Positions 1-8,747 are shown, counted from the first letter of the stretch. The stretch is DNA of 64,000 nt from Pseudomonas alkylphenolica (GCF_000746525.1 NZ_CP009048.1:2411501-2475500); one strand, 5' to 3'. The notes: generated by a model from the sequence alone, not told the origin. Made by a program: numbers and translations.

Positions 1-331
1 CGGCCGGCATCTGCCGCCCGGGGTGGTTGATCTGCAGCCAGAACTGCGCGCCCTGGGCGCGCCCGACGCGGGCCCAGCGCTGGAAGCTGGCCAGTTGCCG
101 GTCGTCTTCCAGCACCACGCCGCCGGGGCCGGTCATGGCACGGCGGTCGACCATCACGTTGCCGCTGATCAACAGGCCGGCACCACCCTCGGCCCAGGCC
201 TGGTACAGGCGCATCAGCGCCTCGGACGGCGCTTGCTCGGCGTCGGCCATGTTCTCTTCCATCGCCGCCTTGGCCAAACGATTGGGGATCTCGCTGCCGT
301 TGGGCAGCGTCAGCTTGTCGAACACGTTCAT
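1..331 (-). CDS. Old-yellow-enzyme family NADH:flavin oxidoreductase (5' part, runs off the window)
   Basis: The gene starts at the ATG at 331 on the minus strand and continues past the left edge, so only about 110 N-terminal residues are visible. The protein begins MNVFDKLTLPNGSEIPNRLA, the usual start of FMN-binding OYE proteins, followed by KAAMEENMAD, LYQAWAEGGAGLLISGNVMVD and QINHPGRQ. This family uses FMN and NAD(P)H to reduce activated C=C bonds of enones, xenobiotics or dienoyl substrates in the cytoplasm. A MerR-type promoter lies just upstream, so induction by an electrophile or oxidant is likely. The exact substrate cannot be told. A decayed relative lies at 13191-13905. Confidence 0.85.
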   Translation of the reverse strand, partial: MNVFDKLTLPNGSEIPNRLAKAAMEENMADAEQAPSEALMRLYQAWAEGGAGLLISGNVMVDRRAMTGPGGVVLEDDRQLASFQRWARVGRAQGAQFWLQINHPGRQMPA

Positions 332-359
332 GGGGGCTACCTCGATTGATCGTGTTCAA

Positions 360-390
360 ACCATAACTTTAAAGTTAACTTTAATGTCAA
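360..390 (-). promoter_or_regulatory. MerR/SoxR-type promoter with 19-bp spacer and palindromic operator
   Basis: Read on the minus strand, this is a TTGACA -35 (385-390), a 19-bp spacer and a TATGGT -10 (360-365). The spacer contains a perfect 16-bp palindrome, TTAAAGTTAACTTTAA (369-384). An over-long 19-bp spacer filled by a dyad is the hallmark of MerR-family activation. The AAGTTAACTT core equals the core of known SoxR boxes. It points at the OYE gene starting at 331. The regulator may be a SoxR elsewhere or the MerR protein at 1370-1780. Confidence 0.65.
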
Positions 391-414
391 CAGCTGTTTT
401 CAGTTGGCAAGGGC

Positions 415-443
415 GGGTGCCGGAGGCATTACCTCCGGCACCC
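415..443 (-). terminator. Terminator-like hairpin after the alpha/beta hydrolase
   Basis: A perfect 12-bp stem (GGGTGCCGGAGG / CCTCCGGCACCC) with a 5-base loop lies 6 bases past the hydrolase stop. No clear U-tract follows on the minus strand, so it may be a weak terminator or an mRNA-stabilising hairpin. Confidence 0.5.
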
Positions 444-448
444 GTGCA

Positions 449-1279
449 TCAGCTGCGCACGAAGGCCAGCAGGTCGGCGTTGATGGTCTCGGCGTGGGTA
501 GTGGGCATGCCGTGGGGGAAGCCCTTGTAGGTTTTCAGGGTGCTGTTGCTGAGCAACTTGGCCGACAGCAGTCCCGAGTTTTCGTAGGGCACGATCTGAT
601 CGTCATCGCCGTGCATCACCAGCACCGGCAGGCTGAGGCGCTTCAAGTCCTCGGTGAAGTCGGTCTGCGAGAAGGCGACGATGCCGTCATAGTGGGCCTT
701 GGCGCAGCCCATCATGCCCTGGCGCCACCAGTTCCAGATCACTCCCTGCGACGGCGCCGCTCCCGGGCGGTTGTAGCCGTAGAACGGCCCGGCCGGAATG
801 TCGTAATAGAACTGCGCACGGTTGGCCGCAAGCTGCGCCTGCAGGTCGTCGAACACCGACTTGGGCAGGCCGCCGGGGTTGCTGGCGGTCTGCACCATCA
901 ATGGCGGCACGGCGCCGAGGATCGCCGCTTTGCTGGCGCGTTCCTGACCGTGGCGGGCGAGGTAGTGCACTACTTCGCCGCCGCCGGTGGAGTGGCCGAC
1001 ATGCACCGCGCCGCGGACGCCCAGATGATCGACCACCGCCGCCACGTCATCGGCGTAGTGGTCCATGTCATGGCCGTCCCAGACCTGGCTGGAGCGCCCG
1101 TGGCCGCGGCGGTCGTGGGCAATCACGCGGTAGCCCTGGGCCAGGAAAAACAGCATCTGCGCGTCCCAGTCGTCGGCGCTCAGTGGCCAGCCGTGGTGGA
1201 AGAAGATCACCTGGGCGTCGCGCGGGCCCCAGTCTTTGTAGAAGATTTCAACACCATCTTTGGTTGTGACGAATGCCAT
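449..1279 (-). CDS. Alpha/beta hydrolase, non-haem chloroperoxidase/arylesterase type
   Basis: A 276-residue cytoplasmic alpha/beta-hydrolase of usual length for the 'non-haem chloroperoxidase' group, which are serine esterases with side perhydrolase activity. The N-terminal oxyanion-hole motif HHGWPLSADDWD, the nucleophile elbow GHSTGGG, the acid in MHGDDDQIVP and the C-terminal His in GFPHGMP are all visible, so the triad is complete. The start is supported by AGAGGAG about 8 bases upstream. It is divergent from a MerR regulator 90 bp away, which probably controls it. The substrate is unknown. Confidence 0.88.
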   Translation of the reverse strand: MAFVTTKDGVEIFYKDWGPRDAQVIFFHHGWPLSADDWDAQMLFFLAQGYRVIAHDRRGHGRSSQVWDGHDMDHYADDVAAVVDHLGVRGAVHVGHSTGGGEVVHYLARHGQERASKAAILGAVPPLMVQTASNPGGLPKSVFDDLQAQLAANRAQFYYDIPAGPFYGYNRPGAAPSQGVIWNWWRQGMMGCAKAHYDGIVAFSQTDFTEDLKRLSLPVLVMHGDDDQIVPYENSGLLSAKLLSNSTLKTYKGFPHGMPTTHAETINADLLAFVRS

Positions 1280-1369
1280 GTTCGCTGCTCCTCTGAGATG
1301 TGCTTGTTGCGTGAGTCGACGCCAGGGTTTAAGTAAGGTTCAAGGTCAATGCCATACTGAAGGCGAGCT

Positions 1370-1780
1370 ATGAGAATAGGAGAACTGGCGAAACGCAGCG
1401 GCCTGAGTGCTTCGCGTATTCGCTTTTATGAAGCCAGCGGCCTGATTACATCGGCGCGCAAGGCCAATGGTTACCGCGACTACGCGGCGCAGGCGCTATG
1501 GACTCTGCAGATCATCACCAGCGCCCAGGGTGCCGGTTTCAGCCTCGACGAGATCCGCCAGTTGCTGCCGGCGAGCCCCGAGGGCTGGCAGCATGAGCAG
1601 TTGCTCGCCGGGCTCAAGCGCAAGGTCGCCGAAATTGAGGTGCTGCAAAAGCAGCTGGAACAGAACCGTGCTCAGTTGCTGGTGGCCATCGACAGCATCG
1701 AAAACCGCCCCGAGGACCGGGCTTGCACCGACAACGCCAGAATGCTGATGGAGCGTTTGCTGGAACAGCAGGCGACCTGA
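1370..1780 (+). CDS. MerR family transcriptional regulator
   Basis: A 136-residue protein. The N-terminal winged helix-turn-helix (MRIGELAKRSGLSASRIRFY, residues 1-20) and the EASGLI wing are typical of MerR. A long dimerisation helix follows (about residues 75-110) and a short C-terminus with one Cys (ACTDNA). There is no cysteine pair or CxxC cluster as in metal or SoxR sensors, so the signal is more likely an organic compound. Spacing from AAGGCGAG to the ATG is normal. It is divergent from the alpha/beta hydrolase. The intergenic region has the direct repeat CTTGAAC/CTTAAAC (minus strand, around 1326-1345), a possible operator. Confidence 0.85.
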   Translation: MRIGELAKRSGLSASRIRFYEASGLITSARKANGYRDYAAQALWTLQIITSAQGAGFSLDEIRQLLPASPEGWQHEQLLAGLKRKVAEIEVLQKQLEQNRAQLLVAIDSIENRPEDRACTDNARMLMERLLEQQAT

Positions 1781-1802
1781 ACAGGCTGAAGGAAATACCC
1801 TC

Positions 1803-1874
1803 GGTGGGAGCGGGCTTGCCCCGCGATGCGATGTGACTGACAGATCGCAATCGCGGGGCAAGCCCGCTCCTACC
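1803..1874. repeat. REP inverted pair
   Basis: Two inverted copies of the putida-type REP (core GAGCGGGCTTGCCCCGCGAT and its complement) are separated by about 20 bases. The pair sits between the MerR gene and trmK, in the usual extragenic position. Confidence 0.9.
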
Positions 1875-1960
1875 GAGCATGGCCTTGGTCGCATAAACTT
1901 GAAATGCACAGCATTGCTCGACAGAATCGCGCCCCGATCAGTGGTGAGTAGGGGTAGCGG

Positions 1961-2656
1961 TTGAACCAACAGACATTGTCCATGCGCCTGGAGCGCGTGG
2001 CGGCGCAAGTGCCGGCCGGTGCGCGCCTGGCCGATATCGGCTCGGATCACGGCTATTTGCCGGTGGCACTGATGCGCCGTGGCGCCATCACCACGGCGGT
2101 GGCTGGCGAGGTGGCATTGACGCCGTTCCAGGCGGCCGAGCGCAGCGTGCGCGAGAACGGTCTGCAGCAGTTCATTACTGTGCGCCTGGCCAACGGCCTG
2201 GCGGCGATCGAGCCGGGCGACGGCATCACCGCGATCAGCATCTGCGGCATGGGCGGTGAGACGATCCGCGACATCCTCGCCAGCGGCAAAGCCCAGTTGA
2301 ACGGCCAGGAGCGTCTGATCCTGCAGCCCAACGGCGGCGAGCAGCCACTGCGCCAGTGGCTGATGGAAAATGGCTACTGCATCCTCCATGAGGAAGTGCT
2401 GCGGGAAAACCGCTTCGACTACGAAATCATCGTCGCCGAGCGCACCGGTAAGGTGATGTACACCGCCGAAGAGCTGTACTTCGGCCCGCTGCAGATGCAG
2501 GTCCGCAGCCCGGCGTTCCTGGCCAAGTGGCAGCGCAAACTGCGCCTCAAGCAAAAGACTCTGAACAACTTCGCCCGGGCGCGGCATGCTGTGCCCGAGG
2601 AGAAGGTGCAGGACACCGCACGGCAGGTCCGCTGGATTACCGAACTGCTGGCTTGA
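1961..2656 (+). CDS. trmK: tRNA (adenine(22)-N(1))-methyltransferase family protein TrmK
   Basis: A SAM-dependent class I methyltransferase of the TrmK/COG2384 family, which makes m1A22 in tRNAs. Motif I is LADIGSDHGYLPV (about residues 23-35) and the catalytic-loop-like ICGMGGETI is near residue 93. LILQPNGGEQPLRQWL and the C-terminal helical extension (residues ~165-231) also match. The 231-residue length is normal. The start used is a TTG with GGGG upstream; an in-frame ATG seven codons later (1982) is possible, but MNQQTLSMRLERVA fits the family better. Monocistronic, with a REP upstream. Confidence 0.88.
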   Translation: MNQQTLSMRLERVAAQVPAGARLADIGSDHGYLPVALMRRGAITTAVAGEVALTPFQAAERSVRENGLQQFITVRLANGLAAIEPGDGITAISICGMGGETIRDILASGKAQLNGQERLILQPNGGEQPLRQWLMENGYCILHEEVLRENRFDYEIIVAERTGKVMYTAEELYFGPLQMQVRSPAFLAKWQRKLRLKQKTLNNFARARHAVPEEKVQDTARQVRWITELLA

Positions 2657-2790
2657 GCTCGAAGCGGTTATTCACCAGCGCTCTATCGCCTGTGAAAAAA
2701 CGGACTAGCTTTTGTCTTGATTGTCGTCGGGTAGCCACTAGCCTCGACAACAGCTTCTCGTTTCAACGCGATCAAGACAGGAGAGCGCTC

Positions 2791-3891
2791 ATGAGCGAGC
2801 GAAGCAATACTGCGATACTGCGCTTTGATCCGGCGTTTGCGCAGTTGCGCGACGGTCTTTCGGTCGCTCAGCAGATCGGCGACACACTCTGGGTCGCCAA
2901 CGACGAAACCACGAGCCTGGAACGCCTGCACATTCAAGACGCTACGCCCGGCGACGTGGTGATGTGCGATGAGCACCAGTCGTTCGCGCTCATGAACTAT
3001 CTCGACCTGCCCATACCGGAGCCAGACGTCGAGATCGATATCGAAGGGTTGGCCTATGCCCCGGACAATGGCTACCTCTGGGTGGTCGGCTCGCACAGTC
3101 TGAAGCGCAAGAAGGCCGAGTCCGACAAAACTGCGCAGAAAAATATCAAGCGGCTATCGACGCTAGAGGCGGACGGTAATCGCTTTCTGTTGGCGCGCAT
3201 TCCTGTGGCCCAGCAGAACGGCACCTATGTGCTCGCCAAGAAGGTGGATGCCGATGGACGTACGGCGGCGCAGTTGCGCGGCAACAAGGTCGGTAACGAC
3301 TTGACCGCACAAATTGCCGAAGACGAGCAGTTACGCGACTTTCTGCGCATTCCGGGCAAAGACAACGGTTTCGATATCGAAGGATTGGCGATCATCGGCT
3401 CGCGCCTGTTGTTGGGCTTGCGGGGGCCGGTCCTTCGCGGTTGGACGGTGCTGCTGGAGATCGAGCCCGAACTGAAAGACGGTTCGAACGATACGCTGGC
3501 GCTCAAGAAGATCGGCCCGGATGGGCGCCGCTATCGCAAACACTTCTTCGCGCTGAACGGCCTGGGGGTGCGTGACCTGTGCATCAGCGGCGACGATCTG
3601 CTGATACTGGCGGGCCCGACCATGGACCTGGACGGCCCGGTAACGGTTTTTCGCTGGCGCGGCGGTTTCGTCTCTGGCGAGGAAAGCGTGGTGTTCGCGG
3701 ACCAGTTGGAGACCGTGCTGGATGTGCCGTTCGGGCAAGGCGACGATCATGCCGAGGGCATGTGCCTGTTCGATGCGGATGAGCAGGGTAGGGAGCTATT
3801 GTTGATCGTCTACGACTCGGCGGCGCAGAGCCGTAGACACGGTGATCTGAGTGTGGAAGGGGACCTGTTTGTCGTCAATCCGCCAGACTAG
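2791..3891 (+). CDS. DUF3616 domain-containing protein
   Basis: A 366-residue protein. The ATG at 2791 is preceded by AGACAGGAGAG. It matches the DUF3616 pattern, a predicted beta-propeller-like fold: VANDETTSLERL, DIEGLAYAPDNGYLWVVGSHSLKRKKAE, DIEGLAIIGSRLLLGLRGPVLRGW and LPVGQGDDHAEG-type motifs recur, suggesting repeated beta blades. There is no signal peptide, so it is probably cytoplasmic. The function of the family is unknown. It is convergent with the secreted-protein gene at 3898-4299, only 6 bases away. A frameshifted paralogue lies at 7642-8741. Confidence 0.8.
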   Translation: MSERSNTAILRFDPAFAQLRDGLSVAQQIGDTLWVANDETTSLERLHIQDATPGDVVMCDEHQSFALMNYLDLPIPEPDVEIDIEGLAYAPDNGYLWVVGSHSLKRKKAESDKTAQKNIKRLSTLEADGNRFLLARIPVAQQNGTYVLAKKVDADGRTAAQLRGNKVGNDLTAQIAEDEQLRDFLRIPGKDNGFDIEGLAIIGSRLLLGLRGPVLRGWTVLLEIEPELKDGSNDTLALKKIGPDGRRYRKHFFALNGLGVRDLCISGDDLLILAGPTMDLDGPVTVFRWRGGFVSGEESVVFADQLETVLDVPFGQGDDHAEGMCLFDADEQGRELLLIVYDSAAQSRRHGDLSVEGDLFVVNPPD

Positions 3892-3897
3892 CGTGCA

Positions 3898-4299
3898 TTA
3901 GCGACGATAGTAGCGGTGATCGTTTTCGTAACGGTGGCGCATCGCCCGGTCATGATGGCGTTCCCAATCACGGCGTCGTTCCCAGTCACGACGGCGTTCG
4001 GCTTCCCGGCGGGCTTGCTCTCTGCGCCAGTTATCTCTACGCCAATCGTCTCTACGGTCGTCCCAGCGGTGGTCGTGCCAGTAGCGGTCGTCATGGGCCA
4101 GCAACGGCCCCAGTTGCTTGTCGGCCATACTGGCCAGGCTTGGCCAAGGGTTGCCGGCCGCCGCGGCCGGAGCCTGAACGGCTGGGGCTTCGCTTGCGAA
4201 AACAGGGGTTGAGGCCTTCATTTGCGTTGCTGATGCCGAGCCCATTGCCGCGAACGCGAACAGGCCGAAGAGCACCATCCGTGGGACATGGAATTTCAT
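3898..4299 (-). CDS. Secreted Arg/His/Asp/Trp-rich small protein
   Basis: A 133-residue protein. It starts MKFHVPRMVLFGLFAFAAMG, a signal peptide likely cleaved after ...SASA. An Ala/Pro-rich linker follows, then a C-terminal half of repeated RRDWERR, WRRDNWRRE and HDRxxRHRYENDHRYYRR units. The His/Asp/Arg composition recalls periplasmic metal- or polyanion-binding proteins, but no family is certain. The internal ATG at 4299 is chosen because the signal peptide begins there and AGAGG precedes it. Copy B (8748-9120) is broken. Confidence 0.65.
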   Translation of the reverse strand: MKFHVPRMVLFGLFAFAAMGSASATQMKASTPVFASEAPAVQAPAAAAGNPWPSLASMADKQLGPLLAHDDRYWHDHRWDDRRDDWRRDNWRREQARREAERRRDWERRRDWERHHDRAMRHRYENDHRYYRR

Positions 4300-4453
4300 G
4301 AGCGAAGACAACCTCTGAATGACAATTGGACGTGTGGCCATCGGGCTGCGCGAACCTGCGTGTCGCGCTTAACGAGCTGATGGGCTTATGCAGATAGACC
4401 TTTAAAAGGGGAAAAGTTCTACGTAGCCAATCATTCAGGCGGGCGTCTGTGCC

Positions 4454-5023
4454 TTACGCCTTGATTATCTTTTCTTTGGTGTCCTCGTCGAGGAGGCTCC
4501 GAAGTGATTCAAACAGCGGATCGGCATCGGTGTATTTTTTGCCGTAGGCCAGATTGAACTGGTAGTCGAAGTCAGGAGGATTGTTGCCCTGATTGTGCTG
4601 AAGGATTGTCTCCAGCTTGTCTAGCGCCTTGACTGCTTTTGCCTCGGCAGACCGCGCATTTTCGTAGTCATCCCAGAGCGCCAGGATCTCGGCTTTCAAC
4701 GGTTCATCCAGTGCGCTGGTCAGCAGCAGAAGATCGTTTCGCTCTTGCTCGCTCTTGTTGGGAAACGCCGCTTTGCTGACGGCGGGAATATCGCCATTGA
4801 TTGCATCTCCCAGGTCGTGAATGACGCACATCTTGAGCATTTTCAGTACATCGAGACGGGGCAGTTGATCCTCGAAAACGATGGCCATCAGACACAGGCG
4901 CCAGCTATGTTCTGCCGTGCTTTCGGTGCGCCCGCAAGAGGTATGCGCGCTTCTGAGTACATCCTTGAGCTTTTCCGCCTGGCGCAGAAACTCGAGACGG
5001 CCTTTGATTTTTTCGATGTCCAT
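4454..5023 (-). CDS. HD domain-containing phosphohydrolase (YfbR/HDDC2-like)
   Basis: A 189-residue protein with the HD-domain metal ligands in order: H in the RSAHTSCGRTESTAEHSWR segment (residues ~25-43), HD in VIHDLGDAINGDIPA (~67-81) and a later D in KALDKLE. Relatives such as YfbR are 5'-deoxynucleotidases removing phosphate from dNMPs. The length is typical. It stands alone between the duplicated segments. The nucleotide role is inferred from family only. Confidence 0.8.
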   Translation of the reverse strand: MDIEKIKGRLEFLRQAEKLKDVLRSAHTSCGRTESTAEHSWRLCLMAIVFEDQLPRLDVLKMLKMCVIHDLGDAINGDIPAVSKAAFPNKSEQERNDLLLLTSALDEPLKAEILALWDDYENARSAEAKAVKALDKLETILQHNQGNNPPDFDYQFNLAYGKKYTDADPLFESLRSLLDEDTKEKIIKA

Positions 5024-5109
5024 ACATCCCCTGCTGACTCAATCGCTGTGGGTGCCAGACTAGGCGCAGCACTGTTCAGCGTCCACGCATAAAATATGCG
5101 CGGGGCAGG

Positions 5110-5515
5110 TCAGAGCGTCTCTACCAAGCGTGCTGCAGTGCCGTCCGAGAGGGGGATACGGGTCCAGCGACAGTGGCTCTGGCTGATGGGCACGAGGGCA
5201 GAGTGGTTGTTGCCGGTTGTGAACTCCAGCGCGGGTGGGGCGCAGGTTTCCCGCCAGCCGGACTCATCCAGAGCGAGCTCTTTGCCAATGATCTCCGGTG
5301 TTGCAAAACGCTATAGCGAACGCCCCAGCAGCTCGCTGACCGGCAGGGTGAACTGCTGCCTGGTCCATTGCCTGTACGCCACTTTCCCAGCGAGAAATGG
5401 TCGATTGGGTGACGTTGAACAACTCTGCGGCATGGTTTTGTTTGACGCGGTGCAGCAGACGCCATCGCCTGAGCGCAACGCCAGGCAAGGCTGGCTTTAG
5501 CAACATGTCAGGCAT
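5110..5515 (-). pseudogene. Decayed XRE-type helix-turn-helix regulator
   Basis: From the ATG at 5515 the protein reads MPDMLLKPALPGVALRRWRL and contains an XRE-like helix-turn-helix (HAAELFNVTQSTISRWESGV). After VQAMDQ the frame is lost. The following family-like sequence (QQFTLPVSELLGRSL, then RFATPEIIGKEL, SHCRWTRIPLSDGTAARLVETL) is in another frame and interrupted by an in-frame TAG. The gene therefore carries at least one frameshift, a nonsense codon and probably an internal deletion. It is unlikely to be functional. Confidence 0.7.
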
Positions 5516-5717
5516 TTCGGTTTCCTGGAGAGGCGGGCGGGTTGGCTAGTTTGGTTTATGTAAGTCCACCCTGCAAATTGCTTGGATAAATGGATACAGT
5601 TGGCTCCCCTCGGCGCAAGAGCGCTTGCGGCCGAATTCGGCCTGTCACAAAGAACTGAAAACGCGAATGGCAGTAGTTGATTGGGCCGCATCGACGGCCC
5701 AGGCCAATCGCAGGCTA

Positions 5718-6254
5718 TCACTCCTCCGCCGATTGCCCTGCTTGCATCGAGCGACGCAACAACGCGGTCGTTGCCGAGCGCGCTTCGACCTCGTCCAGCA
5801 ACGCCTCGACCAGTGCGAGGCTCATCTCTATCGATTGCTCAGTCGCCCAAAGCAACCCGCGCACCTCGGTATTGACCATTTCACAAGCGTGGGCGTTGGT
5901 CTGGTAGGCGCTTTTGAGCAGGACGGAGGCGTGGACCAGGGCGTCTTGAATAGGGTGGCAGCTGTGCGCGGGTTCGCGGACCGAGGCAAAAGGAAACCCG
6001 GCAGCCCCGAAGGTCTCCCACGCACAGCCGCCATTGCACAGAAAGCGGACACAAAAAAAGCGCCTGCAATTGTGGTGGTGTGGCGCTGTAGCGCCTCTTG
6101 CCTTGCGGGCCGCGACGCCCGGTCGCTGAATTGGCAGCGACTGGGGGAGGTTAACGGTGTTGGGGTGGGGATTCAAGGGGCTAATTCTGTGCGCAAGCTT
6201 TCGGAGAAAACGGACACCCGCCGTTAGCAGGAGGGCACATGCAACGTTTGCCAC
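5718..6254 (-). CDS. DUF3077/DUF6124-like small protein with aberrant N-terminus
   Basis: Only the last ~75 residues (5718-5945) look like a protein family. DALVHASVLLKSAYQTNAHA and the helical ...EQSIEMSLALVEALLDEVEA resemble the short helical DUF3077/DUF6124 proteins common in Pseudomonas. The preceding ~100 residues, starting at a GTG at 6254, translate a repeat-like segment rich in Cys, Pro and Arg and look non-native. No good start or ribosome site precedes the conserved part. Either the 5' end has been replaced by an inserted element or the true start is non-canonical. Confidence 0.4.
   Translation of the reverse strand: MANVACALLLTAGVRFLRKLAHRISPLNPHPNTVNLPQSLPIQRPGVAARKARGATAPHHHNCRRFFCVRFLCNGGCAWETFGAAGFPFASVREPAHSCHPIQDALVHASVLLKSAYQTNAHACEMVNTEVRGLLWATEQSIEMSLALVEALLDEVEARSATTALLRRSMQAGQSAEE
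5946..6240. repeat. Probable dispersed repeat element fused to the DUF3077-like gene
   Basis: This stretch joins the family-like part of the DUF3077-type gene to a region with no recognisable gene on either strand, ending near CCGTTAGCAGGAGG. It is open in several frames. From memory it resembles sequence seen beside DUF3077-type genes in other P. putida genomes; this was not checked. Confidence 0.3.
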
Positions 6255-6355
6255 GACGAAGCGAACACAGAGTTACTTGGAACTTTGAAGGTTAGGTTCA
6301 TATGTATCGACGATCTAATGCATGGTCAAGCGGGTTAGCCGATATGCTCCGGCTG

Positions 6356-6388
6356 CTGTTCTGATTGCATAGGGGGCAATCAGAACAG
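6356..6388 (-). terminator. Hairpin after the chitosanase gene
   Basis: A perfect 13-bp stem (CTGTTCTGATTGC / GCAATCAGAACAG) with a 7-base loop sits 10 bases beyond the chitosanase stop. There is no U-tract on the minus strand. It is a probable transcription end or 3'-stabilising structure. Confidence 0.55.
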
Positions 6389-6398
6389 TGGTTTGCCT

Positions 6399-7331
6399 TC
6401 ACTCCAGCAACTGCATGATCAGCGCCGCATCAGCCACTCCGGTGGCCGGTAAACCGTTGGCGTTCTGGTAGTCCTTGAGCCGTAAGCTGCTGGTCTGGCC
6501 GAACAGGCCGTCGGCTTTGATGTTCGCACCATGGGCGGAGAGCCCCAACTGCACCAGGCGCACGTCCAGGCCTCGCGCCATGGGCGTCTGCAAGGCCAGC
6601 TGGCGGCTGCCGGGCTGGGGCCCGACGTAGCAGCCCGGTGGTGTTGCATTTAGAGTGGCGGTGGAAATTTCCAGGCCGCGAACCACCAGCGGCAGGTCCA
6701 GTCCCCAGTGCCCCAGCTCGATCAGCCGGCTGAAAGCCTGAGTGCGATAGACCGTGGCGTGCAGCACTTTGTTGTCGTGGTTGGCGAGCCACTCTTCGCG
6801 CGCCTCGACATAGGCCGTGATCCACTCGCGTTCGCCTGCGGCGTCGGGGCTTCCCTTGTCGTTGGTGACACGGTCGCGGATAAGCTTCCAGGAACCGTGC
6901 ACCGTGCTGTCGTAGACCACCGCCAGGCCAAGCGGCGTGGTGATGTGCAGGCTGTTGGCGGATTTTTCCGCGGGCTGCCAATAGGTCTGATCGAAGAATT
7001 GGTCCTGGGTCTCGCGCATGACCGGGTCGTCGGCGGTGGCGCGCAGGATGTTGTGCAGGTGCCCGGCATGGTCGAGGGCGGTGTCACACGCTGCCAGACG
7101 AGCCAGGAAGGGGCTGAGACGTGCACTGAATCGCGCACCGGGATTCTGGCAATAGCGCTCGATCAGGATATGCAGGTTGCCGGTGGCCAGGGTGGTTTGC
7201 GATCGACCGAAGGTCAGGTGCCCGGAATCACCCTTGATCAAGGTGACATTGCCATAGTCACCGAGGACGCTCCCGGTTTCGAAGATGTTGACGATGGCCT
7301 GGGCGGTTCGTTTCTGTAGTGGCGTCAGCAT
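6399..7331 (-). CDS. GH46-like chitosanase with C-terminal peptidoglycan-binding domain
   Basis: A 310-residue protein. Residues ~1-235 resemble family 46 chitosanases: FETGSVLGDYGNVTLIKGDSGHLTFG contains the catalytic Glu (in FETG) and the Asp/Thr-rich loop, and DQTYWQPA, LGLAVVYDSTVHGSW and LATVYRTQ-like helices follow. Residues ~245-310 form a PG_binding_1-like repeat (DVRLVQLGLSAHGANIKADG, FGQTSSLRLKDYQNANGLPATG). No signal peptide is visible at MLTPLQKRTAQA. A lysozyme-like or type VI-delivered role is possible as well as chitosan cleavage. It stands alone with its own hairpin terminator. Confidence 0.78.
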   Translation of the reverse strand: MLTPLQKRTAQAIVNIFETGSVLGDYGNVTLIKGDSGHLTFGRSQTTLATGNLHILIERYCQNPGARFSARLSPFLARLAACDTALDHAGHLHNILRATADDPVMRETQDQFFDQTYWQPAEKSANSLHITTPLGLAVVYDSTVHGSWKLIRDRVTNDKGSPDAAGEREWITAYVEAREEWLANHDNKVLHATVYRTQAFSRLIELGHWGLDLPLVVRGLEISTATLNATPPGCYVGPQPGSRQLALQTPMARGLDVRLVQLGLSAHGANIKADGLFGQTSSLRLKDYQNANGLPATGVADAALIMQLLE

Positions 7332-7641
7332 GGCTGTTCTCCTCGCGTTCAGCGAGTGACGAGGAGCAACCTCCTGCTCTTGGTCGCAGAGCTACATCTG
7401 TTCATCGGCACTAGTTAATAGGGTTAGCCGAGAGTTTTATACGCGTCTACCCGCATGCGCGGTCGCACGACGGAAGGTGTTTGCCGGGGCGCCTGTGGAT
7501 GTCGCGCAAACGCTCAGGCTATTCTCCAGCGCTCTATCGGCTGTGAAAAAACAGACCAGCGAAGGGGCTTTAACGTCGTCGGGCAGCCACTAGCCTCGAC
7601 AACAGTTTCTTGTTAAACGCCATCAACAAAGGAGAGCGTTC

Positions 7642-8741
7642 ATGAGCGAGCGAAGCAATATTGCGATGCTGCGCTTTGATCCGGCGCTTGCGTCGTTGCG
7701 CGATGGCCTTTCGGTCGTTCAGCGCATTGGCGACTCACTCTGGCTGGCCAACGACGAAACCACGAGCCTGGAGCGCCTGACAATCCAGGACGCTGCACCT
7801 GGAGAAAGGGTGATCTGCGATCAGCACCAATCGTTCCCGCTCATGATGTACCTGGACCTGCCCATACCGGAGCCAGACGCCGAGATCGATATCGAGGGAT
7901 TGGCCTATGACCCTGACAGTGGCTACCTCTGGGTAGTTGGCTCGCATAGCCTCAAGCGCAAAAAGGCCGAAGCCGACAAGCCTGCACAGAAGAACATCAA
8001 GCGGCTATCGACAGTAGAGGCGGACGGCATCGCTTTCTGTTGGCGCGCATTCCTGTGGTACAAGAGAACGGCAGCTATGTCCTTGCCGGGAAGGTAGCTG
8101 CCGATGGACGCACGGCGGCGCAGCTGCATGGCAACAAGCTCGGTAACGGCCTGACAGCGGAAATTGCAGAAGATGATCAACTGCGCGACTTCTTGCGCAT
8201 TCCGGGCAAAGACAACGGTTTCGATGTCGAAGGGTTGGCGGTAATCGGCCCGCGCCTGTTTTTGGGTTTGCGCGGTCCAGTCCTTCGCGGTTGGGTCGTG
8301 CTGCTGGAGATCGAGCCCGAGCTGAAGGACGGCTCGACTGACACGCTGGTGCTCAAGAAGATCGGCCCGGATGGACGCCGCTACCGCAAACACTTCTTCG
8401 CCCTGAACGGCCTGGGTGTGCGTGACCTGTGCATCATTGGCGACGATCTGCTGATCCTCGCCGGCCCAACCATGAACCTCGACGGTCTGGTAACGGTCTT
8501 TCGCTGGCGTGGCGGCTTTGCGTTCGGCGAGGAAAGCGAGGTGTTTACCGATCAATTGGAAACCGTGCTGCAAGTGCCGTTCGGGCAAGGCGACGATCAT
8601 GCTGAGGGTATGTGCCTGTTCGATAGCGGTGAGCAGGGTAGGGAGCTACTGCTGATCGTCTACGACTCGGCGGCGCAGAGCCGTAGACGCGGTGATCTGA
8701 GTGTGGGAGGGGACCTGTTTGTCCTCAATCCGCCAGGCTAG
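7642..8741 (+). pseudogene. DUF3616 protein, frameshifted paralogue
   Basis: It begins like copy A (MSERSNIAMLRFDPALASLR) after the ribosome site AAAGGAGAG and reads well to about 8026. There, copy A's GGTAATCGC is GGCATCGC, a one-base deletion. The frame then runs to a stop at 8097, while the correct downstream frame continues as LRIPGKDNGFDVEGLA to the normal stop at 8741. The remainder is well conserved, so the break is fairly young or a sequencing error. Confidence 0.82.
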
Positions 8742-8747
8742 CTTGCA

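Larger units (their letters stand above)
2672..4430. repeat. Segmental duplication, copy A (intact)
   Basis: This segment matches 7524-9250 over its length. It covers the 5' leader (CCAGCGCTCTATCG onward), the DUF3616 gene, the convergent secreted-protein gene and about 100 bases beyond it, ending near GTAGCCAA. The copies differ by many silent changes, so the duplication is not recent. Copy A keeps both reading frames. Confidence 0.85.
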
